From Ecdyonurus torrentis (taxonomy: Eukaryota; Arthropoda; Insecta; Ephemeroptera; Heptageniidae): a stretch of DNA of 64,000 nucleotides. The stretch lies in assembly GCA_949318235.1 (NCBI GenBank), contig OX439129.1, forward strand, positions 39,284,146 to 39,348,145, written 5' to 3'. The position numbers and the translations under genes were made by a program. Shown piece by piece: positions 27,631 to 42,667 of this stretch. Below the pieces are notes generated by a model. The model saw nothing but the letters and a program-made list of their open reading frames with translations. It was not told the origin of the DNA and made no database searches. The number at the start of each line of letters is the position of its first letter. Within the stretch, counting starts at the first letter, position 1.

Positions 27631-29598
27631 AACATACTTAAGGCTATGAAATTTTAAGCTCTTGAGGTCTATGAGGCTCAATGTAGTATACACCATTCCC
27701 TAGTTTAATAGTTAGGTCAAAAAGTTTATCGTAAACTGGTACAAAAAAAATGAAAAGAGATTGAGATAATTTTGAAACTTTTCAAGTATGTACACATACC
27801 AAATAAATTTCTTAAAGTAATAGATTTTAAGATTTTATGATAATAAAGAAATTTAACTCTAATTTTAAAAATTTAATAACTTTAAAAAAGTCAAATATTT
27901 TTCTTGCTTTTCTACTGATAATGTTAATGTTTAATTTATTAATTACTAAAAAAAAAAAAAAAGTTTTAACACTTTATTAAAAATTGCGATACTTTTTTCC
28001 CTTTGACGTCATTTAATTATATGCGTAAAAACATAAGAAAATATATAATATATATTTATATAAAAATTTTATTCGTTTGAATAATTTTTATGAAGTTGAA
28101 TATGCAAATTTTTTGCTCCTCACAAAACAGTTATACTTTGAAAAGAGTCATCAATTTACTTTCGTATATCCTTTTCAACTGTCTTCTTACGATTAATTTA
28201 CATCATCTTATTTCATTCCCTTTTCTTACTGCGTGAGAAATGAAATAAATTTAGCTCATAAAAAAAACAATTTTACATGTCACATGACAAGTACGTAATT
28301 ACTTTTTTTTTCCTTCTTAACTTATGTATATTTTAATTACTAATACATAAATAATATTAAATTATAAAATTTCAAAAGCTTTTAACACAAGAAATTTTAT
28401 TTTCTTATATTATAGTAAATGCAAAAGTTAATTTTTGTATCATGTGAAAAGTTTGTCTAAAAATTCGTGCTTTTGCTACAAAATTTTATACATTTTCCTT
28501 TGTTATTTTGCCTGGGGAAATCTGGTAACAATCTTGTTTTAAATTTTCAATGTGGAAATTTGACTTATTGTTAAGTTGAATTTTAACGACAAAGGAGAGA
28601 GAGAGAAAAGAGACTCATTATTTTTATATACTGTCCAAAAAAAAATTTTTTATGAAAAAAATTACATTTTATAGGCTTCTAGAATTCATTTTCTTAATAT
28701 TATCTTACTGTAAATTTGTTACACTTTGAATTTATTAATGTTTAATTGTAATTATTAAAATATAACACGCTTTTTATAACTGGAAAGTATAATGATGACA
28801 ATAAAGTTACTGTAGCTTATATTTCAAATATACTTGAGAAAATGCATTTTAACTGCAAAAATAACTGCAGTTAAAACCTAATTAAATTTCATTTATGTCT
28901 AAGAATTGAATATTTATATCATTTCATGAATTTATTTAAATTTTTGCTTTGTTAAATTAAAGTATTAAAAAATAGCTTCAACTCGAAAACGTTAAATAGT
29001 GTTTGGATTATTTTTGAATATAATATATATGACTTTCAATAATATATTTCAACTTAAAATAAATATTCTGTTGCATAAGTTTAATACAACTTATTTCATT
29101 GCTGCTTGTAATTTTGAATGAGCTTTGTTTGAAATTTAATTTAAAATTTTCATTTTAAATCTTACTTCCAATATTGAATAGTCTCGAGTTGTAGACGTTG
29201 ATCATTGTTAAAAGTTCAAAATCAATCAATTTTTCTTTGTAATTTTGTTCTAAATGAAATATTCTTTATTAAAAAGAAAATCAATATCTCTATACATCAA
29301 TTGTTTCTGTTACAATAAAATAAAATAAAATAAACGTGTTCTTTAGTTGCGTTTACATGTAAGTAGATTTTATTTATATTAAAATACTTGAAATTTATAT
29401 TTAGTGGTTGTTTATAGCAGTAATACTTCAAAATTGAATGATGTAATAATCAATATGTATTTTATTATTTAATAAATCCCTAATGTGATTTTTTTTCAAA
29501 GTGGGGATTTTTCACCATATAAATGAAGCTCGTTTTACTTGAATGTTTTGTAGGTTCTGAAAATGTGGCAAAATGCTCTATATGTTTGCACATGATGA

Positions 29599-29727
<129 letters not shown>

Positions 29728-31044
29728 GAGGGATATTACCAACCTCTAGCTCATGACTTATGAACAACACTTTATAAAGGCCGCTCAGCCTCTTTTTTTT
29801 TTTTTTTTTTTTTTTTTCCTCCTTTTTCTTCTTCTTCTTTTTTTCCTTCTATGCTTGCCTGCTTTCTTTCTTCTCTTCGCATTTCATTTTATTCTTGCTT
29901 GCTACATAGCATGGCTTTACGTTTTCAATTTCCACCGGAGGTTGGGTTGGGTTGGTGGGGGTGCTCTACTACTTGCAACTTTATCACTCCAAGAGCACCT
30001 GGACACAAAATTCTCCCTCTCATATAGTCGAGATCAACAAACGTTCTATATTTTCTACTGCAGTAAAAACAATGTAATATCATGTTTCAAACAATTTAGG
30101 TAATGAAGCGTAGTAATCGAAACTTTCAAATTACTACTTACTCCAAAAATGCTTTTTGTTTTTATTACTTCTGATGAAGTCAACAATGCTATAAATAGAA
30201 CAATTATTTCATTTTAGTTACATTTTCGATACTTATGTAACTTTTAAATTGTCAATAGTTTTTGAATAGTTGCTAATTGAATTGAAAATGTCAATAAAAG
30301 TTTGATATAAAGTTTCAAATACTAATTTCAATGAACAAGTATATTATTATTAAATTATTATAATATTTTTAATAATAATATTAAGTTATTGCTTTGTAAT
30401 TGAATAGTTAATCCATTTCTGAAAGTGTGAAAAATGCAAAATCTTATCTTCCACTTCCTCCAAATGTTTTACATTAACTTAGAAAAAAGGTGAATAATTA
30501 GCTTGCCTATGCTACAGTACAGCAAAATTGCTTTTTGCCACTGATTAAATGGTGCATAAATTATAGCTTGTCTGTCTTACAAAGTAACACATTAAACGCC
30601 CTACCGCAAAATATAATGTTGTGAAACTTTTTGTGAATTATAATTTCGTAAAAATATTTAAAAAATATATATAATTTTTTTTCTGAAAATTTAGTGAAGT
30701 ATTAAAAAACAGATCAAAAATTCAAAACTCTCTCTCTCTCTCTCTCTTTCTCTCTTCACTGCAAACATAGTTTATTAAAAAAACTATATTTTATCTTTTC
30801 TCCTTAATACTTCTCTATAACTTGATAAGAGAATTAAAATCTATTATATCAAAATTCAGAGAATACTGTGAGAACTAATAATTCAAAGTAAAATTACACT
30901 GAAAGTTTCAAACAAGTTCAAAACTTGATTATAATTCAAACCAAAACCCATTTTACACAACAATAGAACTCGTTACTTCTAATCACTACTGCACTGTAAT
31001 GAAATTAGATTATACAGGAACTATATACTTGATCATTAGCATTA

Positions 31045-31146
<102 letters not shown>

Positions 31147-32906
31147 CGTACGTCTTGCATACAAATTGAAATTATACAAATGCATTTCTAGATTGCATTG
31201 TTTTACTTTTATAGAAATGAATGGACATTGCCTTTTGGAGCAACGAACTTCAAATAACGTAAAAGTTAAATGTAAACTTTAAGTACTTATATTCTTGTTA
31301 TCTTGTTATTTCTTGAATAAATTTATATAAGCATAGTTCTTAATGGAATTAACTGCACTGAAATCCTATACTTTTTTAAATACTATTAGAATTGTATAAT
31401 TCTAATTTTATACCATAATGTTATTTAACATAATAATAGTTTACTGTGAGCTTTGTATTCGCAGTATGTATTATATCATTTGAAACACGCAGATGAAAAA
31501 CAAAAAATAGCGAGATAGTGAAACTTAATTCTGTGTAATTTGTCTGCTATGCAATTGCGCTAATTTGCACTTAAAATGTCTATGTTTATATATGTATACA
31601 CAGTAAGTAATTTCTGGATTTTTTTCTTATTTATTCTACAATAATTGTTAACTAAACACCTACCTCGAAAGCAGTATATTTTTAATATAACTTAATATAT
31701 AAATATTTTATTGTGTTCCATGTCTTTACATAGTAGAACAAGTCAATTTATACATATATGTATACATAACACTTATAAAAAAAAATTCAATAGCAAGCAT
31801 CAATAGCATTGATGATAATATCTTAATCAGGACTTGTCATTGGCAAGGGTCATTATTAGTTTTATGGTAAATTTCTCCATATTAATTTAAATTCCAGGAA
31901 GAAGAAGGAGTATTATATATTATGGTCTACTCAAAAAAAAAAAATTACCATATTTTAACGTATTCTCTAACATTCTAACTTTTCAATGTTATTCTTGACT
32001 GAAAAATACGCGTGGAGTTTTAAAGATGAAAAAAATTCAATATTGGTCGAGTATATTACTTGAAAATTTATAATAAATATATATAACTTTTTTTTTATCA
32101 TACCGAACTCTCATGATTTAAAACTATAAGCTTTTACCGACACATTATTCATACTAAGTTGTTTTTTTCCCATCATATATATATTTTTTTCCCTAGAAGA
32201 GTAAATAATTATATTATTAATATTTTATACCATAGCTTCATATTACGTCGATATAATAAGTACTAACATCATAAATACCTATTTAAGTATCCTATATACT
32301 AATAGGTATCTCTTTCGTACCTATCTACTATATAGTACAAACTGCAAAATAAAATGTTTTTGTAATAAAAATAAACTAACAGTAAAGGTACTTAACTATG
32401 TAAGTTTATTATAATTTCTAAAATAATAAAATATTAGTAATATAAGCTGTAAAAGATTTATAATATAACATTAATTTTTATTATAATATTATTCTTTCAT
32501 ATTTTTTAAAAAGAAATGAATATTGCATGTTTACTTATAGATATTCTCTTTGCATGTATAAAAAGCGTTTCAATTTTTTTTTTTTTTTTTTTTAAATATG
32601 CCAACTGATATAATTTAACTTAATATATTACATTTGAACAATATAAATTAAATATTATTGTAATTTAAGTAACTGAAACCATCAATTAAAGTATTGTTAT
32701 AGCATATAACATGATTAACTAATATTAATATACGTACAATATACAAAATACAAATATTTTACTTACAAATGAGTTAATAAAATGAGTTGTTATAATAATT
32801 CACGATAATGTCTATGAAAATGAATAAAAATTAAATTTAAGGTATATATATATATTTTTTCACATGATCTAGTATAAAGTATTTTAAACCATTTTTTTTA
32901 ATTGAG

Positions 32907-33251
32907 TTAAAGCTGTATACAACATGAAACAACATGTTCTATTTAATGATTAAACACAAAATGGGATCTACAATATTGATGACAATTTTTTACCAGAATA
33001 TAAATGTGACCCCACAGAGCGTGAAAGAACTGTAAAGTATAAAATTTACGTGAATATTTCTGTTTATGACGTTAGAAACAGGCAAAAGTTAGTATGAAAA
33101 TGCTGTGCGGGTTGCATAAATCGAAATTTTCTGATCACTGCTACAGAACTCGCTTTTGTTTTGAGACCAACTAATATTAGTAAAGGCAAGTCCCATTATT
33201 AAGTATTTTGTGACATAAATGCTAATGTTTTCTTCTTGTATATGCCTTTAA
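32907..33251 (+). mobile_element. TTAA-ended MITE, copy B
   Basis: Same order of blocks as copy A: AAATGGGATCT, GATGACAATTTTT, CAGAGCGTGAAA, TGTGCGGGTTGCATAAATCG, TTTTCTGATCACTGCTAC and TTTTCTTCT, with TTAA at both ends. The central octamer has mutated to TGACGTTA. Same orientation as A. Confidence 0.78.
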
Positions 33252-34060
33252 GAGTTCCTTATTTTAATGTAAACCCTATATGCTAAACGTACTGGCTTCA
33301 AGATAAGTGGGGATGGTTTACTTTGAACTTGTTTAAAGTGAGTTTTCTATCCAAGTAAGAATTTGCTAGTATAGTAATTTTAGATACACTATTTGAAAAC
33401 TCATATAAATATTTTTATTTTAATTACACATTATGCTACAATATTAAATCTTGCCACCAAACTTAAGATTTGACACTTATATCTATAAATTCATATTATT
33501 CTTTAGTATTAAAATTTAAAATCATAAGGTTATATAATGATAATATTTAGGTTTTCAGAGATTGTACCATTTTTCTGTTAAACATAATATTTATTTATAT
33601 AATTATTTTGATAACAAGGAAGAAGAAAAAAACATGTAAATACTGTGGCAAAGAAGCTTATTTTATAAATAACTATTTTAATCCTTTCTAATCTGTAAAA
33701 TACTTTTCTTAAGCCTTAAAAAGTACATTCTTACACAAAAAGAAAGAGATTTTTACAAACTATATTACTGTACGGGTCATACAAAGGTAGAGATTTGATA
33801 TACATATAATTGGAAAGTTAAGACTGAATTGTACTCTCTCAAACTTCAAATTGTATAGAATTTCATACTAAAATTTTAAAAATAGCTCTGCATTTTGAAA
33901 TTAAAGTGGCATGTAAATCAAAAATAAATAAATAAAGCTCAAAGTGAAAGAGTAAAATTAGCAAGAATTCCATCCGGTGATTACGACATTCCAAAACCCA
34001 GAAAATAACAAAAAGCTATTATTTTTAAAGTTACTTACTTATAACTTCACAAATAAATTC

Positions 34061-34390
34061 TTAAAGGAATAGACCAGAAGAATATATTGGCATTTATATC
34101 ACAAAACAAAACACATGATGGAACTGACATAAATAACAGTAGTTTGTCTCAAAACCAAACTGTAGCAACGTAGCAGTGGTCAGAAAATGTCAATTTATGC
34201 AACCCGTACAACATTTTTATATTAATTTTTGCCTGTTTTTGACGTCAGAAATCGGTAATTAATAGCATACTTTTCAATTTCACACTCATTTGTGAGCCAC
34301 ATTTACATTCTGATAAAAATTGTCATCAGTTTTGGAGATTCTATTTTTTGTTTAATCATTAAAGAGCAAATTTTGTAACATATGGCGTAA
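34061..34390 (-). mobile_element. TTAA-ended MITE, copy C
   Basis: An inverted copy of the same family, starting TTAAAGGAATAGACCA, with TGACGTCA at 34240-34247 and ATTGTCATCAGTTTTGGAGA near the other side. The right end (ATGGCGTAA) is worn and the second TTAA is not intact. It lies about 0.8 kb from copy B in opposite orientation. Confidence 0.72.
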
Positions 34391-35232
34391 TTTGGCGTAA
34401 TTTTGAATCGTTTTCATAATTTATATATATTTTTTTCAATTTTAAAGTAAAAAAAAAATAATAATAAATAAATAATAAAAAAACGTTTGATTATTCAAAA
34501 GAGTTTTAGAATAATGATTTTCAAATATAAATTTTTACATATTTTAAAGAAGAAAATTGAAAAGAGTATGTTATTTTAAAATAAAAACTCATTCAACTGG
34601 AATTACGTATAAAATTTTATTGGTTACATAATAATGTAGTAAAAATAAAACACATTGTAATAAATATTTTAATGCATAGTATATAGATTTTTTTTATATA
34701 TATATAAATTTTTACATAATAAAATCAATTTTTGAACGATAGTTCCATCCTATTTTGTTTAGGGAAAAAATTTCAAAGAATTTAAAGCAAGCGATCGTGT
34801 TTTATTTTACGTTATAATAACAAAAGAGGCAGTGAAAACGTTTATAATATAAAAGCAAGTGAGTGAAAGAGAGAAGAGAGAATAATATAACGTTTGGTGT
34901 TATAGAGTATATTTTAAATTTCAAATGTCTAGCCTATTGCTTTTCGCTTTTGAAGTGAAATAGCTCGCGGGCTACTCTACATGATGGTATAATATATATA
35001 TGTATAGCTTTGACAAAGATGAAATAACATGTTACTGTACCGTGTATATACCAGCTGCGGCAGTCATGAATTTTACCCTAAGAATTCAAAACATGCCAAC
35101 TAAGTAAGAATCTTCTAAAGAAAGAAAGAAAAAAATAATAATAAAAACAGCACTTTCTTATACATTATAATTTAAAATAATTTTTTTTTTAAAAGTAAAG
35201 ATAGAAGTTATGTTGTTATTGTAATATTGAAA

Positions 35233-35234
<2 letters not shown>

Positions 35235-35298
<64 letters not shown>
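35235..35298. repeat. (CT)n microsatellite
   Basis: About 32 CT units. Confidence 0.97.
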
Positions 35299-35306
<8 letters not shown>

Positions 35307-35604
35307 GCTTATACCAAGTGTATAATAAGATACCATCTTGTTGATATTATTTTAAACTTTAATTTTAAAAATATATTTAAAATGGAACTTACATAATTAT
35401 TATATTTAAGAAAGCCTATTCTACAGATAAATATTTTTCCTGGTTAATTCTCCATGTAGAAGATGTGCTAATTAATTTTGAAAACTTACGAATAAAATAA
35501 ATTTAATTGTGAAAACGTATGTAAACGTAAAGAATAAATTACGTAATTTATGTTATATTTATATCATTATAGCATAAACGTTGCTAAATTATAGGACAAC
35601 ATAA

Positions 35605-35680
35605 AAATGTGCAGCATAATATTTATGCTATGTAATATAGTTATTATGAAGTATAGCAATAATTATGCTGCTTTTAACAA
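35605..35680. repeat. Imperfect inverted repeat of GCAGCATAAT blocks
   Basis: GCAGCATAATATTTATGCTA is followed by an inverted relative, TAGCAATAATTATGCTGC. Further AGCATAA and GCATAAT words lie just outside. Significance is uncertain in such AT-rich DNA. Confidence 0.4.
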
Positions 35681-36839
35681 ATTGTGCTGAAAATGAGCAA
35701 GCATAATTATTACGTATTTATTTTTATCCATGTACAAGTGTGAGTTTATAAACATGGCATATAATAATATAATAACTATTACCAATGACAATATAATCCC
35801 ACTCAGCTTCTTGAAAGTATAAACTAAACCCTTGCAGAGGTCAAAACGTTACGATAATGTCAACCCACAATTCAGATAAGATTATTTAATTATTATTATA
35901 TTAATAACCACTTTATCAATCAAGTACACTCATTATACATAACACAAAAGTACGATTTTAATTGTTGGCTCTTTTATATATAATGAAGTTTGTTATTTAC
36001 AATATTTTATATAATTAATTTAATTATCATGAAAATTATTCATGTTTGACAATCACTCCGTGATAAGTTTGAGTACTTTAGAATTTAGAGTGTTTATTCA
36101 TTTCGTTAATTAATGTGCTTTACCATTAATTTTACGATAGCTGAACACATTGAAATAGTATGAAGAAACTTTAAATAGAATTAAACAAGTATTTTTTTTA
36201 TATAATCAAACATTTTTTTTTATATACATTATGTATACAATTTATAATACAATGCCAATTTTTTCCCTTTTTCGTAGTTATTTTCTTAGAATAAAATTGT
36301 AGGTTAAAATTTTGATAGCATTGATTTTTGCAAAGTGATAATGTACCCTGCAGGTTAAAATCCATGATCTGTTTAACACATCTCTGATTCATGTACATTA
36401 GCAAAACATCAATTTGCCAGAGGCCTACTATGTGGAAAAACGAATTTTAAAAGCTCTCTTTGAAAGCAAGTAACAAGCAAGATCATACATCAAACACAAG
36501 CAAACATTTGAAAATTAGTTTAAAAAAAATTACATGTTTTTTTTTTACATAACTTTTAGATTAAAATAGCAAATAATGTTTGTTTGTTTTTATTTTAAAA
36601 TCAATATGTGACTTTTTTTAAAGAGCAAATTAGAATTTTGAAGAGTCACTATAAATCTAAAGTTTATGATGGTAGTAAACATAAAAAAATTCAAAATCAA
36701 ATTTCATCTCAAATATATAAATTGTCATCCAATATGTAGCTATAACATATTTTTATGTATCAACACTAGCTATGAGAAAGAGAGAGAAAGCGATAGAGAG
36801 AAACGAAGTGACGAACGTTATGGTTACGTACAAAAAGAA

Positions 36840-36917
<78 letters not shown>
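36840..36917. repeat. (TA)n microsatellite
   Basis: About 39 TA units. Confidence 0.97.
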
Positions 36918-36921
<4 letters not shown>

Positions 36922-37368
36922 AGGCCATAGAGAAAAAAAAAGAATAAAATAAAAATATATACATAAATATTGAACAAATATTGAATTCCTAGATATTTTA
37001 AAATTATAGTCATGATTCTAATATTGTTTTATTAAAAGAAATAAAAAGAAGAAAAGAAAAAAAAAGTAGGTTGATTGTGATAAAGTAATAAAGTAAAGTG
37101 GAAGCACAATTGAAGCACTAGTAAAGTTAATTGAAGGTTCACCACTATATACTGGGATTGCAAGTAAACATTAGGCGTGCTACCATGCTTTTATTTTGTT
37201 CTGCAAGCCTATATAACAAAAGACTATATAGGAACAAACAAGTAAAGGGAGGTAGAGGAGAGAGGGAGGGAGAAAGAGGGTAGGTCGAGCCTAGTGGGAA
37301 TCACACCAACTCCCTTTTCTTTATCCCAAGGGAAATTCCCTAGAGCTAAAGGTAAAAAGTAGGAGAAC

Positions 37369-37370
<2 letters not shown>

Positions 37371-37413
<43 letters not shown>
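37371..37413. repeat. (GA)n microsatellite, first of a GA/CT/CT cluster
   Basis: About 21 GA units. Together with the CT array starting 53 bp on it forms a potential inverted repeat. Confidence 0.97.
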
Positions 37414-37416
<3 letters not shown>

Positions 37417-37465
37417 AATATTCTTCTTCAGGAATTTAACATTTTGGCTTGGTATATTATAGAGT

Positions 37466-37482
37466 TCTCTCTCTCTCTCTAA

Positions 37483-37555
<73 letters not shown>
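37466..37555. repeat. (CT)n microsatellite, interrupted
   Basis: Nine CT units, a short AACTCTCTTT interruption and then over 30 pure CT units. Confidence 0.97.
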
Positions 37556-37558
<3 letters not shown>

Positions 37559-37676
37559 CACTCACTATTCCGATCAACAATAAGAAATAAAAGAAAAAGA
37601 TTTTTTTTTGTATATAAATATAATGGATATGATTTCTTTACATCACCATACTTTTTTTTTGTCTCGTGTGGTATAG

Positions 37677-37679
<3 letters not shown>

Positions 37680-37744
<65 letters not shown>

Positions 37745-37746
37745 CT
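37680..37746. repeat. (CT)n microsatellite
   Basis: CT array ending in CTTTCTTTCTTTCTC. Confidence 0.97.
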
Positions 37747-38308
37747 CAATATCTCCAATATATAAATAATATTGCAGAAATATAATAAAAAAATGACATG
37801 AATGTATCGACGAATATTGCTTTTTATTATCATTCAATAAGAAACAATGATGTGGAATAACGAATATTGGGTTCAATTTTTATGATTTTTTTTTCCAATA
37901 ATTTATTATATTTCATCATATATTACACAAATATATCATAATAATAATAATAATATATCATTATATATAGATTAATAAATATTCAACATTTTGATATTAA
38001 AATTGAAATAAAATACATTTTAAAAAATTAATCATGTTTTTGTGTTATGAAAATTAAATATCCAATAAATATTAATAATATTAATACTAAAATATAATAT
38101 ATAAAAATAAAAACTTTTGCACATTTTATTTTATCTGTTTTTTTTTTTTTGTTTTTTTACATATATTTATTTTTTTATTATTGTTTATTTATATATTTCA
38201 TAATATACAGCACTGATTTTAATTGAGTTTTTCATTAAATGTTATGAAAAAATATTTATTCAGCATTTATTATTTCATTTTATATTTACAGTATATTTTT
38301 GATATATA

Positions 38309-38319
38309 TATTATATATA

Positions 38320-38385
<66 letters not shown>
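38309..38385. repeat. (TA)n microsatellite
   Basis: TA array with AATA slips at its left side. Confidence 0.95.
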
Positions 38386-38388
<3 letters not shown>

Positions 38389-41308
38389 ATATTGTATTAA
38401 AATATAATGCGGATTTAAGAGAATTTATTAATTAACTAGGAAACATGATTGATTTTAAATATCATTTTGTGACATTTAAAATGAAATGTAAAATATTACT
38501 TTACATTTTAATGTTTCATTTATTTACCATTAAATTAATTTCAAACTAATTTTAAATTATTTTAAATAAAATATATTTTTTTCTTTTCACGGTTGTAAAT
38601 TTTTAAAGTTTCATGCTAATTTTATTTTATTTTTACATATTTATTTTTACCTTTACTAAAACTGCTTTTTATGGAACTTTTATTTCTGTAAATATATAAG
38701 AACGATGTATTGGTATAAAATTTCAACAAGTACTACATGGTTGTGTTTAAGTAACACGTATCTCTAATAATTTTTTAAAAAATAAAAATTATTTCTCATG
38801 ACAATCAATATTTTAAATACGTATAAGAACTAATAAATGAATAAATAAACAAATTAGTTGATAAACAAATAAAATTGCCTATGATGCCAAATTTAAATAT
38901 TCATTGATTTTATAATAATATTATATTCAGAGTAAAGAAATTATAGAAGCATTTAAAAATGTAAATTGATAACATTTTTACAACAGTATTTGTCCTGTAG
39001 GATAAGGACGTTTCACATATTTCTCAGGGAGATTTATCTGCAGCTACTAGGTTACTCATGATTCGGGAGGTGAGAGTATTTAAAGTATATTTTAAATTTA
39101 AGAATCTCTCATTAGTTCCCCAAGTGGTTTTCTGTGGTTTCCCTTCGTCATTCCAAGTGTCTACCGGGTCAGTTCCAATCCATTCATCCACTATCCGGAA
39201 TATGTGTGCAAAAAGAGTGTTTGATATCATTAACCGTCTATCTATATTATATGTCCATAAGTGTCATTGTTATGAGTAAACAGATGAAATATGCCGCGGT
39301 AAAATAACTAAAAGAAAAAAAAAAGTATAAAATGACCTAAAATTTTCTATATTATGTAAGACTGCAATATGTTTTGTTACGAAAGTTTCATTAACACTTT
39401 GAAGTATTCCACGTAGTATAATTTAATTAGGAGTAACATAATGCAGTTCACATAAATATTGCATAAAGTTGGATATATACAAGCAAGGTGGAATGTTGGG
39501 AATGTGTCACGTAATTCGGTCATGCAAAAGTGGAATTAGGACGACATGTGACACACAGCGTGCGTGTACCAAAGTCACGCGAGTATTATTCTGTATGTAC
39601 ACAACACAACAACTAAGTAAGTATAAAGCAGCGTGACATGCAGATTTATTGTCATTGCACGAGGACTACAGGGAAAATTAATAATTTATTATTATCTCGG
39701 GAAAACAGTAAACTTTTTTTTTTATCAGTTTAATTTCCTTATTTCTTCCAATTTGAATAAAAAATTTACTTTACTTTCTTAGTTTTAATACTATGCGCAT
39801 GTGCTGTATTATAATAAACTATATGATCGTGATAATATATTTTACCATTTTAAAACTTGTGCTAAAAGTTGCAATGTTATTCTTATGAGGAAAAGGAGCG
39901 CTAAGTTTAAATAGTATAAAATTATAATCACAACATAATCGTGTGTACTGTAATTGTGAATAAAACTTTCAAAAAAAATAATAATAATAAAATAAAAAAT
40001 ATAGTTGGAGAACTGAAATTGTTAGATACGACCAAACTTAGTCTTAATTTTTGCATAGTTCACTTTTTTTTTCTTTTTTCGATTTGAGTATATGTTAGAA
40101 AATTGGATCAATATTAATATTCAGTAAAATTAAATTTCTTTTTAAGTGAATTTAGTTTTTTTCCGTCAAAAGGTTAGTAAACTGAAGCTCAAAAGTTGAG
40201 GGGTTTGCTGGAAATGGAAATGAAATAATAACAAAGGAAATTATTATAGAAGACAGTAGTAACGAATTTATTATTTTGCTTTTCTTTAAAGACTTTAGTT
40301 ATAATGGAAGATTTGTGGTACATTTTATAAAATTTTGCTGTTTATCGTATACAGTACAGTATACAAGACAAGACAAGAAAGATTTGAGTATATAAAAATA
40401 TTCACATTATTATATAAATGAAAATAATAATGTTTATAAAAGTAATACTAAGAAATAAAGATGAAAACAGCACAACGAAAAAATACAAGAAAAACTATAT
40501 AATCTTGAACATTTTTATCTCAATAAAAAATGAATGGTACACACTAAAGGAGTCATTAAATGATGTTTCTACTAAGCCTCACAATAGCATTCTTCAACTT
40601 CTTTCTTTTCATTTCTACAGAAAGATATAAGAAAAAAAGGGAGGAGAGGACAAGAAGAAAATTTTTCTTAATATGGACGTGCTGGTTGCATAGCTTGGCT
40701 TTATGCAGGGGTAACACTACTTCTCACCATCTGGTTACATTTTTTCATATCTTTTGAAATTCTTTCTTCCTTTCAAATATCTCTCCATTTTTTTTCTTCC
40801 TTTTTTTGACATTTCATTCATCGTTTTATTGTTCTATAGACAAAAAAAAATGTTATTATAATTTATGAATATCTTCAACGGATATTTAACAAAAATATTT
40901 ATAACGATGTAGCAATAAAAGTTATTAAATGAATATTTAATTTACTACGTAATTAATATCTACATTAAGTTTGCTAATATAATGTAATTATAATGTACCT
41001 TTAAGCTTTTCTATATTTTCCTATTCATAATAAAAAAAGTATAATATCTTTCTTTTTACTGCAGTGAAAATTAAAAACATTATTATTTTTTATTGTGGTA
41101 CATTAAAGAGAAATGTTATAGATTTAATTTTTTTATGTATGTTGGTAGTAAGAGAAATAAAGAGTGTTATTTTTCAATTTACACTCATCTCTCTATATAT
41201 TATGAGTAAGCATATAGAAAAGTATAAAGTATTGAAGTTTTGAGTGCAATGACAGTGCAGTACGCTGTATCACATGATTGCAAAAAAACTTTTCTCTCTA
41301 AAGGTTTT

Positions 41309-41311
<3 letters not shown>

Positions 41312-41356
<45 letters not shown>
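41312..41356. repeat. (CT)n microsatellite
   Basis: About 22 CT units, 105 bp before a TA array. Confidence 0.96.
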
Positions 41357-41360
<4 letters not shown>

Positions 41361-41457
41361 TGTGCTTCTCCTTTTACAAAGACTAAAGTAAAGCTGACTG
41401 ATCGCCGTTACTGACATGAGAAATATTCGCGTTCTGCCCTCAATACTACGAACTGAA

Positions 41458-41462
<5 letters not shown>

Positions 41463-41502
<40 letters not shown>
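41463..41502. repeat. (TA)n microsatellite
   Basis: About 20 TA units. Confidence 0.96.
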
Positions 41503-41504
<2 letters not shown>

Positions 41505-41749
41505 TTTTTCCCTTCAATAGAGTCTTGCAAGCTTACATCCAGTGGATTAAGGAGTGCACTGAAGCTCCATTTATTGGCAGTTTCTTGTGTTCTCTTTTTC
41601 TTAAACTCGTAAAAAAGGATTTCCTGTGTTCATGTCCTTCTTTCTTTCTTTCTTTTGCTATCAGCTGATTGACTCTTTTCGTCCTTCTTTTCTTTATATT
41701 ATATCAAGAAAACTAAAAAAAAAAGTACATTTTTTTGACCTTGTAATTC

Positions 41750-41861
<112 letters not shown>

Positions 41862-42603
41862 AAACGAAGATTTAAAAGAATAAAGTGGGACATTGTCTGT
41901 ATGACGTTATTTAATATCCTTACTTTATTTTATGGATTTATTTCAATGTAGTGTCATTTAATTTGACACTTAAAGTTATGGCGTAGTTAATGAATATAAC
42001 GATTTTTCTTACCGCAATGTATAAGAAGGGGGGGGGGAGAAAAAGAAATGAAAAATTATTTTCCCACAATTTTTTTCTTCCTTCTTCTTTTTCTTTTTCT
42101 CATTAGATACTTTTTCTAAAAATTCTTTATTACATAAAATTTTATTACATTCTTTGTAACGTTATTAGAGGGAAAAAAATGCACTCCAAAACGCAAAAAC
42201 ACTAAAAGAATTTAGAAGAAATATTTTTGCTATTTATTTTAACTACATTAAAGCAAAAATATTAATTTTGTTTCTTTGAGAATAATACTGTCATTTAAAC
42301 CTGTGAATTTATAATAAAGATTAACAAAAATTATTTCTGAAGAGTGAGATTATAATGTTTTGAGGCCCCAGATTTAAGTAAAATTTGATCTACAACTCAG
42401 TTTACCAAAGTCATTTAAAATTATGTAATAAAACTATTTGCCGGTAACATTTGATCAATTAAAACCCTTCATGCAGAATAAAATACAATATTGTAAATGT
42501 CATTTATTCTGTAAAGGCAATAAGTCTTATGTCATTGGAAATGAAACTGGTATATTCAAATTTTCTTAAGAATGGTTGAAAGTGTGGCAGACTAAAAGAG
42601 TTA

Positions 42604-42606
<3 letters not shown>

Positions 42607-42664
<58 letters not shown>
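42607..42664. repeat. (CT)n microsatellite
   Basis: About 29 CT units. Confidence 0.97.

Positions 42665-42667
<3 letters not shown>

Noticed and set aside
29938..29962. Interstitial telomeric repeat
   Set aside because: Only about three GGGTT-like units; neither TTAGG nor TTAGGG arrays are seen anywhere.
29753..30103. 116-codon open frame
   Set aside because: It begins with poly-Phe/Leu from a T-run and the remainder matches no domain; probably chance.
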